Shown here one piece after another: positions 10,401 through 17,560 of a stretch of DNA of 64,000 nucleotides. The DNA is from Kordia sp. TARA_039_SRF (GTDB lineage Bacteria > Bacteroidota > Bacteroidia > Flavobacteriales > Flavobacteriaceae). The translations under genes were made by a program, and so were the position numbers. The stretch is taken from NCBI GenBank assembly GCA_006383075.2, contig SMNH02000009.1, forward strand, positions 62,001-126,000, read 5' to 3'. Under the pieces are notes generated by a model, which searched no databases, was not told where the DNA came from, and saw only the letters and a list, made by a program, of their open reading frames with translations. Numbering within the stretch: position 1 is the first letter of the stretch; each line of letters opens with the position of its first letter.

Positions 10401-10856
10401 ACTGGCGGCGGCTCAGGTAGCGGCAGCGAATACGAATCTGAAAAACTCTACGATATTTACAAGCAACAACAGCAATTGCGCAATCAATTAGAGCAGCAAT
10501 TAAAAGATAAATATGGAGAAAAAATTAACGATCCACAAGCGCAGGAATTGCTGAAACAAATGGAGGAAGTAGAAACTGAATTGTTAGAGAAAGGCTTCAA
10601 TGATGAAACCATGAAAAAGATGATTGAGCTTAAATATCAATTGCAAAAATTAGACAAAGCTGCCTTTGAACAAGAGAAAGAATCTCGACGAGAATCGACT
10701 ACAAATCGCAAAGACTATAACAACACTACAAACGAAAAAATGCCTGATGTGCGACAGTATTTCAATCAAATTGAAATATTAAACAGACAAGTATTACCTT
10801 TGCGGAATAATTACAAAAAGAAAGTACAAGAGTATTTCAAAAAGAAGGATGATTAG
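7431..10856 (+). CDS. DUF4175 family membrane protein with long coiled coil
   Basis: The 1141-residue protein has hydrophobic segments near residues 23-45, 57-76 and 158-172. An extracytoplasmic-looking beta-rich region follows to about 490, then a very long charged coiled coil (about 494-764, dominated by K, E, Q and L). A Gln/Gly/Lys-rich low-complexity stretch (about 909-1000) precedes a C-terminal helical region. This order matches the DUF4175 family conserved in Bacteroidota, whose function is not established. The second codon is also ATG, so either could be the start. Its stop overlaps the start of ybeY by 8 bp, so the two are translationally coupled. A role in the envelope is inferred from topology only. 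Confidence 0.85.
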   Translation: MMKAYEHIQKKLSQFVTKYYTNELIKGAILFFSIGLLYFIITLLVEHFLWLSTGARTALFWIFIAVEVSLFAKFIVLPLTKLFKLQQGISFKEASTIIGNHFPEVNDKLLNVLQLSETSQESELLLASIEQKSKELQPIPFQVAINFKKNIKYAKYAILPLAIVLFVWISGNSSLFSQSYERVVNYKTAYEPPAPFQFMVVNDSLQAIENQSYTLKVQTLGDVIPEEVQINVDDETYFLQNKGIGTFEYTFTQPKEATTFTLNANEVISKPYTLNVVKVPSLVNFQMVLDYPAYTKRKDEVLQSTGNATIPEGTKIIWQAKAKQTNKLELISKDSTYTFAKEADEFKLEKSIFQQLDYQISTSNDELQNYENLGFNINVIRDEYPKLELQSKRDSIDGRTMYFLGQVSDDYGLKRLQLIYYPAERVEAKSKEIIPISTSNIDQFQYTFPGNLDLAKGVNYEFYFELTDNDGIRGGKKVKSEVFNYRKLTDTELQTEQLQQQNETIKDLDKSLEKLQKQQDELKKITQNQKEKSELNFNDRKKLEKFLQRQEQSDEMMKKFSEQLEQNLDEFQKEETKDDVDKELLKERLERQQKELEKNEKLMEELKKLAEKISEEELQEKLEELGKQQQNNKKNLQQILELTKRYYVTKKAEKIQRELQELAKEQEELSKKSGEENTKEKQEELNKKFEDLQKQMDELDEENNKLKKPLDLERSKEDEEDVKQEQQEATDDLEKSEESKSEQQKSEQQQSAKQKQKKAAQKMQRMSKSMQSAMQMSGQESIQEDAEMLRQILDNLLLFSFDEEKLMNDFKEIDNTNAAYAARLKRQKELRKMFEHVDDSLFALSLRQPTISERINGEITEIYYNIDKSLEQLAENNVYRGVASQQYALTSTNKLADFLSAALDNMNQSMGQGQGQGSNGMGQSGQNQGQGKGFQLPDIIQSQEELNKQMQQGMKQEGQGKEGKDGKEGGKEEGDKGKGGKEGKDGENGKTGGGSGSGSEYESEKLYDIYKQQQQLRNQLEQQLKDKYGEKINDPQAQELLKQMEEVETELLEKGFNDETMKKMIELKYQLQKLDKAAFEQEKESRRESTTNRKDYNNTTNEKMPDVRQYFNQIEILNRQVLPLRNNYKKKVQEYFKKKDD

Positions 10857-11271
10857 TTTTCATTATGAAACACAATTTGAGCTTCCAAATGAGGCGCAAA
10901 TTGAAGCTTGGATTGGCAAAGTAATCGCATCGGAAAACAAGCGTGAAGGTGATATCAATTACATATTTTGTGACGACAATTATTTACACAAATTGAATGT
11001 AGAATTTTTAAATCACGATACGTTGACAGATATCATTAGCTTTGACAATACGGTTGGAAATGAATTGCATGGTGATATTTTTATCTCAGTGGAACGCGTT
11101 GCTGATAACGCAAAAGATTTCAAAGTTTCATTTGAGGAAGAATTGCGTAGAGTGATGGTTCATGGCGTATTGCACTATTGCGGATACAAAGACAAAACAG
11201 AAGCAGATCAAGCTGAAATGACAGCGAAGGAAAACGAAAAACTTCAAATGTTCCACGTGGAACAATCGTGA
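10849..11271 (+). CDS. ybeY: Endoribonuclease YbeY (rRNA maturation factor)
   Basis: The 140-residue metal-dependent RNase acts in 16S rRNA 3'-end maturation and ribosome quality control. The metal site is visible as HGVLHYCGYKD, with H105 and H109; the usual third His is Asp115, a substitution I take to be normal in this phylum. The preceding motif LTDIISFDN is also typical. It overlaps the DUF4175 gene by 8 bp. The last codons (MFHVEQS) are formed by a parS-type palindrome at 11249-11264, so the C-terminal tail is dictated by a DNA site rather than by the enzyme fold. Confidence 0.94.
   Translation: MISFHYETQFELPNEAQIEAWIGKVIASENKREGDINYIFCDDNYLHKLNVEFLNHDTLTDIISFDNTVGNELHGDIFISVERVADNAKDFKVSFEEELRRVMVHGVLHYCGYKDKTEADQAEMTAKENEKLQMFHVEQS
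11249..11264. promoter_or_regulatory. parS-type site 1 (inside ybeY 3' end)
   Basis: TGTTCCACGTGGAACA is a perfect 16-bp palindrome. It differs from the classical ParB site TGTTTCACGTGAAACA by one symmetric pair. It lies in frame within ybeY, encoding FHVE. Confidence 0.8.
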
Positions 11272-11311
11272 AATACTCAAAAAAAAATATAAGAATTTCA
11301 ATCGTTAGAAT

Positions 11312-13183
11312 ATGTTTACTACGGAATATGATGTGATTGTGGTTGGTGCTGGACACGCAGGTTCAGAAGCTGCGGCTGCGGCTGCCAACATGGGAAGCAA
11401 AACGTTGCTCATTACGATGAATCTTCAAAACATTGCGCAAATGTCTTGTAATCCAGCTATGGGCGGAATTGCAAAAGGGCAAATTGTGCGAGAAATAGAT
11501 GCACTTGGTGGTTACAGCGGAATTGTCACAGACAACTCTGCAATACAGTTTAAGATGCTCAACAAATCCAAAGGTCCTGCCATGTGGTCGCCACGTGCGC
11601 AAAGTGACCGAATGCGTTTTGCAGAAGAATGGCGTATGATGCTAGAGCAAACCAAAAATCTTGATTTCTATCAAGAAATGGTGCGCGGATTAATCATAGA
11701 AGGTGGAAAAATTAAAGGTGTAAAAACCTCGTTAGGATTGGAAATTCGTTCCAAAACGGTAGTCTTAACCAATGGAACATTCCTTAATGGTTTGATACAT
11801 ATTGGCGATAAAAACTTTGGCGGCGGAAGAGCAGGAGAGAAGGCAGCCACAGGAATTACGGAAGAGTTAGTCGAACTAGGTTTTGAATCAGGCAGAATGA
11901 AAACAGGAACGCCACCACGTGTGGATGGTCGTTCGTTAGATTACTCTAAAATGATAATTCAACCAGGCGATGAACAACCTGATAAATTCTCCTATCTAAA
12001 AACAACAAAACCGTTGGAAAATCAGCGTGCGTGTCACATGACGTATACGTCTCCAGAAGTGCATGATTTATTGCGTGAAGGTTTTGACAGATCGCCCATG
12101 TTTAATGGAAGAATTAAGTCGATTGGACCGCGTTATTGTCCTTCGATTGAAGATAAAATCAACCGTTTTGCTGACAAAGATCGCCACCAATTATTTGTGG
12201 AGCCTGAAGGTTGGAATACGGTGGAAGTATATGTAAATGGCTTCTCAACATCACTTCCAGAAGACGTGCAATTCAAAGCCTTAAAATCTGTGGCTGGGTT
12301 TGAAAATGTCAAATTCTTTCGACCTGGTTATGCTATTGAATACGATTACTTTCCACCTACACAATTAAAGCATACGCTAGAAACTAAAATTGTAGATGGA
12401 TTGTTTTTTGCTGGACAAATCAATGGAACAACAGGATATGAAGAAGCCGCTTCACAAGGATTGATGGCAGGAATAAATGCAGCATTAAAAGTGCAAGAAA
12501 GAGACGAATTTATCCTCAAAAGAAACGAAGCCTATATTGGAGTTTTAATTGATGACTTAATCACAAAAGGAACGGAAGAACCATATCGTATGTTTACTTC
12601 TCGTGCAGAATATAGAACGTTATTGCGTCAAGATAATGCCGATTTCAGATTGACTCCTGTGGGTTACGAACTTGGTTTGGCAAGTGAAGAACGTCTACGC
12701 GCGATGGAAGATAAGAAGCAAAAGTCGGATGCATTTATTCAATTCTTTAAAGATACGAGTGTGACCACGGGAGAAATAAACCCGATTTTGGAGGCTAAAA
12801 ACTCGTCAAAAGTAAAGCAACAAGATAAGATGTTTAAGATATTCGCACGTCCAAATATCACGATGGATGATATGCGAAAAGTGGCTTCGGTTTCAGAATA
12901 TATTGCAGAACATGATTTGAATAAGGATGTCCTAGAGCAAACCGAAGTACAGGTAAAATATGCAGGTTATATCAACAAAGAAAAAAGCAATGCGGATAAA
13001 TTAAACAACTTGGAACGTGTCAAAATTCCAGCAGATTTTGAATATGATGGTTTGACGAATTTATCAATGGAAGCACGTCAAAAGTTGTCTAAAATTCGTC
13101 CTGTAAACCTATCACAGGCATCACGAATCAGTGGTGTTTCTCCAAGCGATATTAGTGTGATGTTGGTATATTTGAACAGATAA
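11312..13183 (+). CDS. mnmG: tRNA uridine-5-carboxymethylaminomethyl modification enzyme MnmG
   Basis: The 623-residue FAD protein, with MnmE, installs the cmnm5 group on wobble U34 of several tRNAs. The dinucleotide-binding motif VVGAGHAGSEAA lies at residues about 7-18. Family signatures CNPAMGGIAKG, NGTFLNGLIH, GRMKTGTPPR and GYEEAASQGLMAG are all present. The C-terminal MnmE/tRNA-binding helical domain is complete, ending in the ISGVSPSDISVMLVYL motif. Length is normal. In many bacteria mnmG lies near the origin, and here parS-type sites sit on both sides of it. Confidence 0.97.
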   Translation: MFTTEYDVIVVGAGHAGSEAAAAAANMGSKTLLITMNLQNIAQMSCNPAMGGIAKGQIVREIDALGGYSGIVTDNSAIQFKMLNKSKGPAMWSPRAQSDRMRFAEEWRMMLEQTKNLDFYQEMVRGLIIEGGKIKGVKTSLGLEIRSKTVVLTNGTFLNGLIHIGDKNFGGGRAGEKAATGITEELVELGFESGRMKTGTPPRVDGRSLDYSKMIIQPGDEQPDKFSYLKTTKPLENQRACHMTYTSPEVHDLLREGFDRSPMFNGRIKSIGPRYCPSIEDKINRFADKDRHQLFVEPEGWNTVEVYVNGFSTSLPEDVQFKALKSVAGFENVKFFRPGYAIEYDYFPPTQLKHTLETKIVDGLFFAGQINGTTGYEEAASQGLMAGINAALKVQERDEFILKRNEAYIGVLIDDLITKGTEEPYRMFTSRAEYRTLLRQDNADFRLTPVGYELGLASEERLRAMEDKKQKSDAFIQFFKDTSVTTGEINPILEAKNSSKVKQQDKMFKIFARPNITMDDMRKVASVSEYIAEHDLNKDVLEQTEVQVKYAGYINKEKSNADKLNNLERVKIPADFEYDGLTNLSMEARQKLSKIRPVNLSQASRISGVSPSDISVMLVYLNR

Positions 13184-13190
13184 AAACATA

Positions 13191-13216
13191 AGTGTTCCAC
13201 GTGGAACACTTTTTTT
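13191..13216. promoter_or_regulatory. parS-type site 2, also a possible terminator of mnmG
   Basis: The 20-bp perfect palindrome AGTGTTCCACGTGGAACACT lies at 13191-13210, with the parS core at 13193-13208, starting 8 bp after the mnmG stop. T6 follows directly. In RNA the palindrome would fold into a stem with a short loop followed by U residues, so it could serve both as ParB site and terminator. Confidence 0.78.
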
Positions 13217-14053
13217 ATGGAAATAAAACCTTTAGCACATACGCCGATTTCAGAGATTGTTGCAACGCTCAATCACGCTTTTTCAGATTATTTTGTGCCT
13301 ATCAATTTCACAGAAGAATATGTGAACGAACGTTGGGCAGCTTCTGGCGTAGACTACAAATTATCCTTTGGTGTTTTTGATGAGAATAAACTTGTGGGAT
13401 TCCTTATTCATGCAATCAATTTTTACGGAACTACGAAAGTTGCCTACAATGCTTCTACGGGAATTATTCCGAAATATCGAAGACAAGGATTGCTCACAAA
13501 ATTATATGACAAAGCAATCGTTGTTTTAACAGAAAACGGAATTCAGAAAAGTACGTTGGAATGTATCACTAAAAATGAACGTGCCATTGGAGCATATCAA
13601 AAAGTAGGTTTTTCAATTGACAGAAAATATCATTTATATAAATTTGATTGGAAAGGCATCGAAGTTGAAACTGAACTTGAAATCGAAATTAAAGCGATAA
13701 CTGATTTTCAGTTTTCAGACTTTAATCATTTACAGAATTATATTCCTTCAATAGAAAATCAAAATCATTTTTTAGAAAAGTACAAACAGAATTTAACCGC
13801 GATTTCAGTTTTTGACAAAAATGAAAACGTTGCGTATTTAATTTTTCATAATACCTCTAAAAGAATTCACAGACTCGGTGTAAAAAATAATAACTGGAAA
13901 AAATACGGCGCTATTTTATTTTCAGGTTTGCAAAAAGCAAATTATAATATCATTAACATCGATTCAGAAAATAAAAGTATGCATAAGTTTTTCAAAAAGA
14001 TGAATTTTGACAATTATATCAATCAATATGATATGAGTTTTGATTTTGTTTAA
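13217..14053 (+). CDS. GNAT family N-acetyltransferase
   Basis: The 278-residue protein has an N-terminal GNAT domain (residues about 1-150) with the acetyl-CoA-binding motif A, GIIPKYRRQGLLTKLYDKA, and the motif B region NERAIGAYQKVGF. A second domain (about 155-278) looks like a degenerate GNAT half (RLGVKNNNWKKYGAILFSGL). Tandem GNAT enzymes of this kind acetylate amines or protein N-termini; the substrate is unknown. It lies between parS-type copies 2 and 3 and separates mnmG from the methyltransferase. Confidence 0.85.
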   Translation: MEIKPLAHTPISEIVATLNHAFSDYFVPINFTEEYVNERWAASGVDYKLSFGVFDENKLVGFLIHAINFYGTTKVAYNASTGIIPKYRRQGLLTKLYDKAIVVLTENGIQKSTLECITKNERAIGAYQKVGFSIDRKYHLYKFDWKGIEVETELEIEIKAITDFQFSDFNHLQNYIPSIENQNHFLEKYKQNLTAISVFDKNENVAYLIFHNTSKRIHRLGVKNNNWKKYGAILFSGLQKANYNIINIDSENKSMHKFFKKMNFDNYINQYDMSFDFV

Positions 14054-14072
14054 TTTTAATTGTAAAATAAAA

Positions 14073-14088
14073 TGTTCCACGTGGAACA
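14073..14088. promoter_or_regulatory. parS-type site 3
   Basis: A third perfect copy of TGTTCCACGTGGAACA lies in the 53-bp gap between the acetyltransferase and methyltransferase genes, 880 bp from copy 2. Confidence 0.8.
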
Positions 14089-14106
14089 ATTCCCAGAAAA
14101 CTAACA

Positions 14107-14949
14107 ATGGAAAATAAGAGCGTAAAAGATTATTCCGTTTCAGGAGAAGAATTTCAATTGGTTTTTGATGCCGTTTTAGAATTATACAAAACGGAGCCAC
14201 AACCAAGCTTATCAAAATTGGGTTCGTATTACGAAAGTGAAGATTACATTTCGCATACAGACGCCAAACGAAATCTTTTTGAGAAAATCTATCATTGGGT
14301 TCGCTCGTATATGCTTTCCAAAAAAATAAAGCTTGTAGAACAACACACGAAAAGTGACACTAAGAAGTTACTGGACATTGGTTGCGGAACAGGAGATTTT
14401 TTAGCAATCGCCCAAAAAAGACATTGGGAAATTTCAGGAGTAGAACCAGATGTGCAAGCTCGAAAAATTGCTTCAGAAAAAACAACTACTAAAATTGAAA
14501 CCAACGAATACCTTTCTCAAATTCCAAACGAAAGTTTTGATGCGATTACAATGTGGCATGTGTTGGAACATGTTCCAAATTTGTCCGAGCAGATTCAAAT
14601 CCTAAAAAGATTGCTCAAACCAAAAGGAACTATTTTTATTGCCGTTCCAAATTTTAAAAGTCACGATGCAAAACATTACAAAGAATTTTGGGCAGCGTAT
14701 GACGTTCCACGACATCTTTGGCATTTCTCTCAAAAATCGATAAAATTACTTTTTGCGAAAGAAAATATGAAAGTAGTAAAAATCTTACCAATGAAGTTTG
14801 ATGCGTATTATGTAAGTCTACTTTCCGAAAAACATAAAAATGGTAAAATGAATCCAATTAAAGGATTTTACAGAGGATTTTTGTCAAATCTCAAAGCGAA
14901 GTCATCTTCTGAGTATTCTTCACTAATTTATGTCATTCAGAATGACTAA
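14107..14949 (+). CDS. Class I SAM-dependent methyltransferase
   Basis: The 280-residue protein has the SAM-binding motif I LLDIGCGTGDF at about residues 88-98 and the acidic post-motif GVEPDVQA. FDAITMWHVLEHVPN and the late motif LLKPKGTIFIAVPN complete the Methyltransf_11/23-type Rossmann core. About 85 N-terminal residues and a C-terminal helical cap flank it. It resembles the ubiquinone/methionine-biosynthesis-like methyltransferases of Flavobacteriia; the substrate is not identifiable. The nearest upstream signal is parS-type copy 3, 18 bp before the ATG. Confidence 0.85.
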   Translation: MENKSVKDYSVSGEEFQLVFDAVLELYKTEPQPSLSKLGSYYESEDYISHTDAKRNLFEKIYHWVRSYMLSKKIKLVEQHTKSDTKKLLDIGCGTGDFLAIAQKRHWEISGVEPDVQARKIASEKTTTKIETNEYLSQIPNESFDAITMWHVLEHVPNLSEQIQILKRLLKPKGTIFIAVPNFKSHDAKHYKEFWAAYDVPRHLWHFSQKSIKLLFAKENMKVVKILPMKFDAYYVSLLSEKHKNGKMNPIKGFYRGFLSNLKAKSSSEYSSLIYVIQND

Positions 14950-15139
14950 AACCGAATTTAAAGCAGTTTTAAGCGCAGTTTTCACGTTAAGAAGTATACT
15001 TTATTGAAATTTTCATGAAATGATGTAAAAAGCCTTCTTTTAAAACGTTTTTCAATTGATGAAAACTATATAATAAAAATAGATTATAATTTTTACTTAT
15101 AGTTTTACATTTCGTAAAAAATCCCTCAATTTTCAGAAG
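14950..15139. other. AT-rich non-coding gap upstream of ompH promoter
   Basis: No credible reading frame or strong hairpin is seen between the methyltransferase stop and the promoter at 15140. The sequence is mostly A/T runs. Confidence 0.6.
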
Positions 15140-15168
15140 TTGTTATGTAAACTTTATTTCTATTTTTG
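15140..15168 (+). promoter_or_regulatory. Promoter of the OmpH-like gene
   Basis: TTG at 15140-15142 is followed after 18 bp by TATTTTTG at 15161-15168. This matches the Bacteroidota TTG / TAnnTTTG architecture, 75 bp before the ATG. Confidence 0.65.
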
Positions 15169-15175
15169 CGGCAAC

Positions 15176-15211
15176 AAAAAGATGATAGAGAACATGTGGT
15201 TTCATCTTTTT
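15176..15211 (+). promoter_or_regulatory. 5'-leader stem-loop of the OmpH-like mRNA
   Basis: AAAAAGATGA at 15176-15185 and TCATCTTTTT at 15202-15211 form a perfect 10-bp stem with a 16-nt loop, just downstream of the predicted transcription start. It could protect the mRNA 5' end or act as a weak attenuator. The stem is AT-rich, so stability is modest. Confidence 0.4.
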
Positions 15212-15243
15212 ATAAAATTGACAATATTTAAAAAACATACAAC

Positions 15244-15768
15244 ATGAAAAAACTCATCGTTTTAGGAATTGCAGTGATGGCATTTGTGTCATGTGAAAAA
15301 CCTGCGAAAATTGGTTTTGTAAACAATGCGGAATTGATTAACGAATATCAAGAGAAAAAAGATTTGGAAGCCGTTTTTAAAACGCGTATTGACAATTTCA
15401 ACAAACGAAAAGACAGCATGCAGCAAATGTTCAATTTGGAATATAAGCAAGCACAAGAAAAAGCAGCTAAAGCTTCTCAAAAAAAGCAACAAGAATTATC
15501 GATGCAAATTCAGCAATTGGGTGAGCGTTTGGATCAGCAAATCAACATTGAACAAAAACGTATTTCTGACGATAGCAAAATGAAAAACGATTCGCTCATT
15601 AGCACGGTAAAGAAATTTGTTGAAAAATACGGAAAGGATAACAACTACGATTTCATTATCGGTCAAAACGATAACACAGGAAGCTTATATCACGGAAAAG
15701 AAGAGCACGATTTAACACAAAAAGTATTGGAAGCACTCAATAAACAATACGCTGACAAGAAGAAATAA
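15244..15768 (+). CDS. OmpH/Skp-family periplasmic lipoprotein
   Basis: The 174-residue protein has a lipoprotein signal peptide with lipobox AFVSC, lipidated Cys at residue 17. A short beta segment (IGFVNNAELINEY), a long Lys/Gln/Glu-rich coiled-coil hairpin (about 40-125) and a closing beta/helix part (YDFIIGQNDNTG, VLEALNKQYA) follow. This is the jellyfish-like Skp/OmpH fold, a chaperone for outer-membrane proteins in the periplasm. Unlike E. coli Skp, it would be membrane-anchored by its lipid. It is monocistronic, with its own promoter and a terminator 86 bp after the stop. Confidence 0.88.
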   Translation: MKKLIVLGIAVMAFVSCEKPAKIGFVNNAELINEYQEKKDLEAVFKTRIDNFNKRKDSMQQMFNLEYKQAQEKAAKASQKKQQELSMQIQQLGERLDQQINIEQKRISDDSKMKNDSLISTVKKFVEKYGKDNNYDFIIGQNDNTGSLYHGKEEHDLTQKVLEALNKQYADKKK

Positions 15769-15853
15769 ACGTTTTTAATGTATTAATTTTTCAATTTGAA
15801 AATGTACCAATTGTTTCTTTTTTTAAAAGAAAACAAGACCACAAGATTCACGT

Positions 15854-15883
15854 AAAAGACTTTCGAAAGAAGGTCTTTTTTTG
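15854..15883 (+). terminator. Rho-independent terminator of the OmpH-like gene
   Basis: AAAGAC-TTTC, loop GAAA, GAAG-GTCTTT, with one G-T pair, then a run of T. Confidence 0.75.
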
Positions 15884-15908
15884 TTTGGACTTGAAAATCT
15901 AAGAAATA

Positions 15909-15932
15909 GATTCCTGCCTTCGCAGGAATGAC
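15909..15932. repeat. Dispersed palindrome (GATTCCTGC...GCAGGAATGAC)
   Basis: TTCCTGC, loop CTTC, GCAGGAA, flanked by GA and TGAC. The same hairpin appears at 23626-23645 and in variant form at 1620-1644. It sits between convergent genes. Confidence 0.7.
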
Positions 15933-15987
15933 AAATAAAAATATTTGAATACACAAAAATTTTCAAATTGACACATTTTCAAATTAG

Positions 15988-16746
15988 CTAATTGTCACAC
16001 CAACAATTCCGAACAAGTTCCAAAAAATCCGAACGTTTATTTCGCGAAACCGGCAACTTATGATTGTCCTGCAACACCACATACCCTTCGTTTAAATATT
16101 TTTCGATGTAATTAATATTGATGAGATGCGATTTGTGGATGAGGTAAAAATCGTTGTGTTGCAGTAACTTGTGAAAATGCCCGATACTGTACGAACTCAC
16201 AATCGGTTTTTCGTTGCGGAAATGAATTTTGGTATAACCGTCAATTCCTTGACAGTGAATGATTTCCTCAATTTTTACAAACTCCAAACCTTCTTGACAC
16301 GGAATGACAATTTTTTTCTGCTGAAACGATTGAATACCCAAATTTTCAATCAATTGTCGGTTTTTTTGCAGCGCGGTTTTATCGGAAATATTCTGCGTAG
16401 CGACAGAAACTGCCTGAATCAAATCTTGACTGTCAATTGGTTTTACAATATATCCAATCGCGCAATGTTTGATGGCTTCAATGGCAAAATTGTCAAAAGC
16501 AGTTACAAAAATTACTTCAAAACTAGGTTTTGAGATTTTCTCCAGCACTTCAAAGCCGTTCATACCAGGCATGGCAATGTCCAAAAACACCAATTGTGGT
16601 TGTAAATTTGTAAGCAATGCTACAGCTTCTTCAGCATCTTGGGTTTCGCCGATAATTTCAACATTCGGACACAAACGTTTTAGTTTATTTCTTAAAATCG
16701 CTAACGATTTATGTTCATCATCAATTAAAATAGCAGTTACAGTCAT
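15988..16746 (-). CDS. LytTR-family response regulator
   Basis: The 252-residue DNA-binding regulator has an N-terminal receiver domain with acidic pocket D9/D10, phosphoacceptor D56 (VFLDIAMPGMNGF), T82 and K102 (GYIVKPID). A LytTR domain follows from about 148 to 250 (KIEEIIHCQGIDGYTKIHF, FYLIHKSHLININYI, LPVSRNKRSDF). Phosphorylation by the adjacent kinase should switch binding to paired direct repeats at target promoters. It begins 1 bp after the stop of the kinase gene and is the last gene of the minus-strand array. Confidence 0.93.
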   Translation of the reverse strand: MTVTAILIDDEHKSLAILRNKLKRLCPNVEIIGETQDAEEAVALLTNLQPQLVFLDIAMPGMNGFEVLEKISKPSFEVIFVTAFDNFAIEAIKHCAIGYIVKPIDSQDLIQAVSVATQNISDKTALQKNRQLIENLGIQSFQQKKIVIPCQEGLEFVKIEEIIHCQGIDGYTKIHFRNEKPIVSSYSIGHFHKLLQHNDFYLIHKSHLININYIEKYLNEGYVVLQDNHKLPVSRNKRSDFLELVRNCWCDN

Positions 16747-16747
16747 A

Positions 16748-17560
16748 TCAATTTGGTAGTTTAAAAGTTAGGGTAACCATAGTGCCTTCTTCGTTGCCGA
16801 TATCTGAGCAATCTTCAATCGTGTACGTTACGTGCCAATTGTCTATTTGTTCTAGTAATTTTAAGCGTTCGTCTAGCACTTGCGAGGAATGTGATCCTTG
16901 ATTTTTTATGTTTTTGTTGGATATTTTTTTTGATTGTTTGATGCCAATTCCGTCATCTTTCACAACAACGCGTAGACTTTCGTCAGAAAGTTGCGAAAAA
17001 TGAATGGTCACTTTTCCCGTAGTTTTCTTGTGAAAAATCCCGTGATTCACTGCATTTTCAACAATCGGTTGCAATACCATCGACGGCATTTCTGCATCTG
17101 TATGTACAGCATCGTCACAAACAATTTCGTATGATAACTTATCTTCAAAGCGTAATTTTTCAAGCGATAAATAATTGGAAATCAGTGCTATTTCTTCTTC
17201 AATCGTGATGAGTTGCTTGCGCGAATAATCAAAAAATTGCCGAACTAACTTTGAAAATCGCGTCAAATAATTTTCCGATTGCTCAATATCGTTCAACTGA
17301 ATATAATACTGAATCGCGTTGAGCGAATTGTGCACAAAATGTGGATTCATTTGCGAGCGAAGTGCATTTAACTCAAGTTCAATCATCCTTTTTTCATACT
17401 GATTGACAGCCAGGCTTTTTTCGGTCAAAATTTTATTTTTTCGCGAGTTAAACACAAAAAGAAGAATCACCACCGCAACCGCAATCAATAATGCTGCGCC
17501 CGATAACAGCAGGAATATTTCTTCGGAAAATACTTTTGCTATGGTTTCTTTCTCAGACAT
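16748..17560 (-). CDS. LytS-type sensor histidine kinase (single membrane span)
   Basis: The 270-residue protein has one transmembrane segment (about 15-37), a short linker, and the His_kinase domain with LRSQMNPHFVHNSLNAIQYY, phosphoacceptor H74. The ATPase has N-box LQPIVENAVNHGIFH, G1-box VKDDGIGIK and a terminal GTMVTLTF. It has no sensory domain of its own. Its start lies inside the preceding membrane-protein gene (22-bp overlap), so that protein may supply the sensing part. Together with the LytTR regulator it makes a two-component pair. Confidence 0.93.
   Translation of the reverse strand: MSEKETIAKVFSEEIFLLLSGAALLIAVAVVILLFVFNSRKNKILTEKSLAVNQYEKRMIELELNALRSQMNPHFVHNSLNAIQYYIQLNDIEQSENYLTRFSKLVRQFFDYSRKQLITIEEEIALISNYLSLEKLRFEDKLSYEIVCDDAVHTDAEMPSMVLQPIVENAVNHGIFHKKTTGKVTIHFSQLSDESLRVVVKDDGIGIKQSKKISNKNIKNQGSHSSQVLDERLKLLEQIDNWHVTYTIEDCSDIGNEEGTMVTLTFKLPN

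Noticed and set aside
10150-10440. Repetitive Gly/Gln/Lys-rich DNA in the DUF4175 gene as a CRISPR-like or tandem repeat array
   Set aside because: It is low-complexity coding sequence in frame with irregular units, without spacers.
13192-13380. Plus-strand frame beginning at parS-type site 2 and encoding MFHVEHFF
   Set aside because: It lies out of frame over the GNAT gene and owes its start to the palindrome. The minus-strand frames 11120-11356, 13078-13272 and 13964-14215 are the same kind of artefact.
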